Shown here: positions 55,197 to 55,834 of the stretch, piece by piece
Layout: each line of letters begins with the position of its first letter
How positions within the stretch are numbered: position 1 is the first letter of the stretch
Assembly (NCBI GenBank): GCA_011526585.1
Contig: WYBB01000235.1
Coordinates: forward strand, 1 to 55,834
Length of the DNA: 55,834 bases
Reading direction: 5' to 3'
Source of the DNA: Deltaproteobacteria bacterium
GTDB lineage: Bacteria > Myxococcota_A > UBA9042 > PHBI01
Notes under the pieces: generated by a model
What the model was told of the DNA's origin: nothing
The model's input: only the letters and a program-made list of their open reading frames with translations
Database searches by the model: none
Position numbers and translations under genes: made by a program

Positions 55197-55834
55197 TCAG
55201 ACGCGCTCCACGCGGCGCTGGCCGAAGAGGCCGTAGGGTCGCACGGCGAGGAAGACGATCATCAGGAGGTAGGGGAAGACCTCGTGGAAGCCTCGCCCGA
55301 ACTGGCCGAGCGCCGGGTTGATGTAGGCCTGGGCCAGCACCTCCGAGACGCCGAGCAGCACGCTGGCGACGACGGCGCCGAGCGCCGACTCGAGGCCGCC
55401 GACCAACACCGCCGGGAAGGCGCGCAGCGCGATGAAGCCCATGTTGACGTCGGCGGTGCGCGGGAACATCGCGAGGAAGATCCCGGCCAGCGCCGCGAGC
55501 GCGCCGGCGATGAACCACGAGGCGGAGAAGACCCGGCCGACCGGGATCCCCTGGGCGAGCGCGGCCTCCTGATCGGAGGCGGTCGCGCGCATGGCGACAC
55601 CGAGACGCGAGCGCTTGATGAGGACGTAGAAGCCGACGAGCGCGAGCGCGCCGGCGGCGATGGCGCCGAGCGCGTTGAGCGAGATGCGCGCCGAGCCGAG
55701 CGTGAGCGTGCCCATCGTGTCCCAGGGGGTCGGCATGCCGCGCGGATCGGTGCCCCAGGCGGCGACGATGATCGTGCGCAGGATGATGCCGATGAAGAGC
55801 GTGAGGATCACGGTGACGAAGACCGGGCGGCCGA
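55197..55834 (-). CDS. livH: Branched-chain amino acid ABC transporter permease LivH (partial)
   Basis: The C-terminal ~212 residues of a LivH-type permease. The gene continues beyond the right edge, since the frame is open to the last base (GRPVF leading into the helix). The EAA-like loop MRATASDQEAALAQGIP, and ALRAFPAVLVGGLESALGAV, are typical. It ends at 55197 just before livM. The GTG at 55811 is internal and should not be taken as the start. Confidence 0.92.
   Translation of the reverse strand, partial: GRPVFVTVILTLFIGIILRTIIVAAWGTDPRGMPTPWDTMGTLTLGSARISLNALGAIAAGALALVGFYVLIKRSRLGVAMRATASDQEAALAQGIPVGRVFSASWFIAGALAALAGIFLAMFPRTADVNMGFIALRAFPAVLVGGLESALGAVVASVLLGVSEVLAQAYINPALGQFGRGFHEVFPYLLMIVFLAVRPYGLFGQRRVERV

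Noticed and set aside
55795..55811. GTG at 55811 as the start of livH
   Set aside because: It is inside a conserved helix and the frame stays open to the window edge, so the gene is truncated here.

Overview
The window is very GC-rich and reads as part of the chromosome of a Gram-negative bacterium related to the Myxococcota (deltaproteobacterial type). This is an inference from gene style: eukaryote-like Ser/Thr kinases with extra sensory domains, FHA proteins, sigma-54 activators, many large lipoproteins with Ig-like, thrombospondin type-3 or MopE-like repeats, and a MYXO-CTERM-like C-terminal sorting tail. I saw no rRNA, tRNA, CRISPR array, transposase or phage gene.

Layout. 142-990: lipoprotein thioredoxin (DsbA-like). 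1153-4977: split acyl-CoA carboxylase alpha subunit (biotin carboxylase plus biotin carrier) and a SulP anion transporter. 4919-7522 (minus): operon of GtrA-like flippase, ceramide-glucosyltransferase-like enzyme and two paralogous lipoproteins. 7872-12404: secreted amidase with an inserted golvesin-like domain, followed by two membrane proteins. 12413-17440 (minus): TatC with a long extra domain, TatA/B, and a class A penicillin-binding protein. 17697-20693: outer-membrane barrel plus OmpA with TSP3 repeats. 20845-26895: lipoproteins, an FHA sigma-54 activator, and a Ser/Thr kinase fused to a GIN (DUF2807) domain. 26983-32010: a giant Ig-repeat lipoprotein. 32260-37780: a secreted basic/acidic protein, then a nitrite/nitric-oxide module. 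37766-39888: an ABC1 kinase-like gene and a divergent TetR regulator. 39915-46781 (minus): a 1022-residue lipoprotein, a PlsB acyltransferase and a cytochrome-like lipoprotein. 46895-51670: FHA-winged-helix regulator, kinase with beta-propeller, MlaC-like protein. 51679-55834: PlsC-like acyltransferase, an outer-membrane protein, and livM/livH, the latter cut by the window edge.

The most striking region is 32751-37780. A sigma-54 activator gene is followed by a well-formed -24/-12 promoter, then ric (iron-centre repair), an AniA-type copper nitrite reductase carrying a cytochrome c domain at both ends, and a NirV (FGE-like) protein fused to a SCO copper chaperone. Together they look like a self-contained nitrite-reducing, NO-stress-responsive unit.

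Sigma-54-type promoters recur elsewhere: good matches before the collagen-like lipoprotein operon (23638-23652), the outer-membrane gene at 53361 and the ric operon, and weaker ones before the lipoprotein at 20845 and the gtrA operon. Two sigma-54 activators are encoded in the window. A tandem GTCCGCGGAC palindrome lies at enhancer distance from the 23638 promoter and beside the FHA activator gene. This suggests that a sigma-54/FHA/kinase network controls several envelope and lipoprotein genes here.
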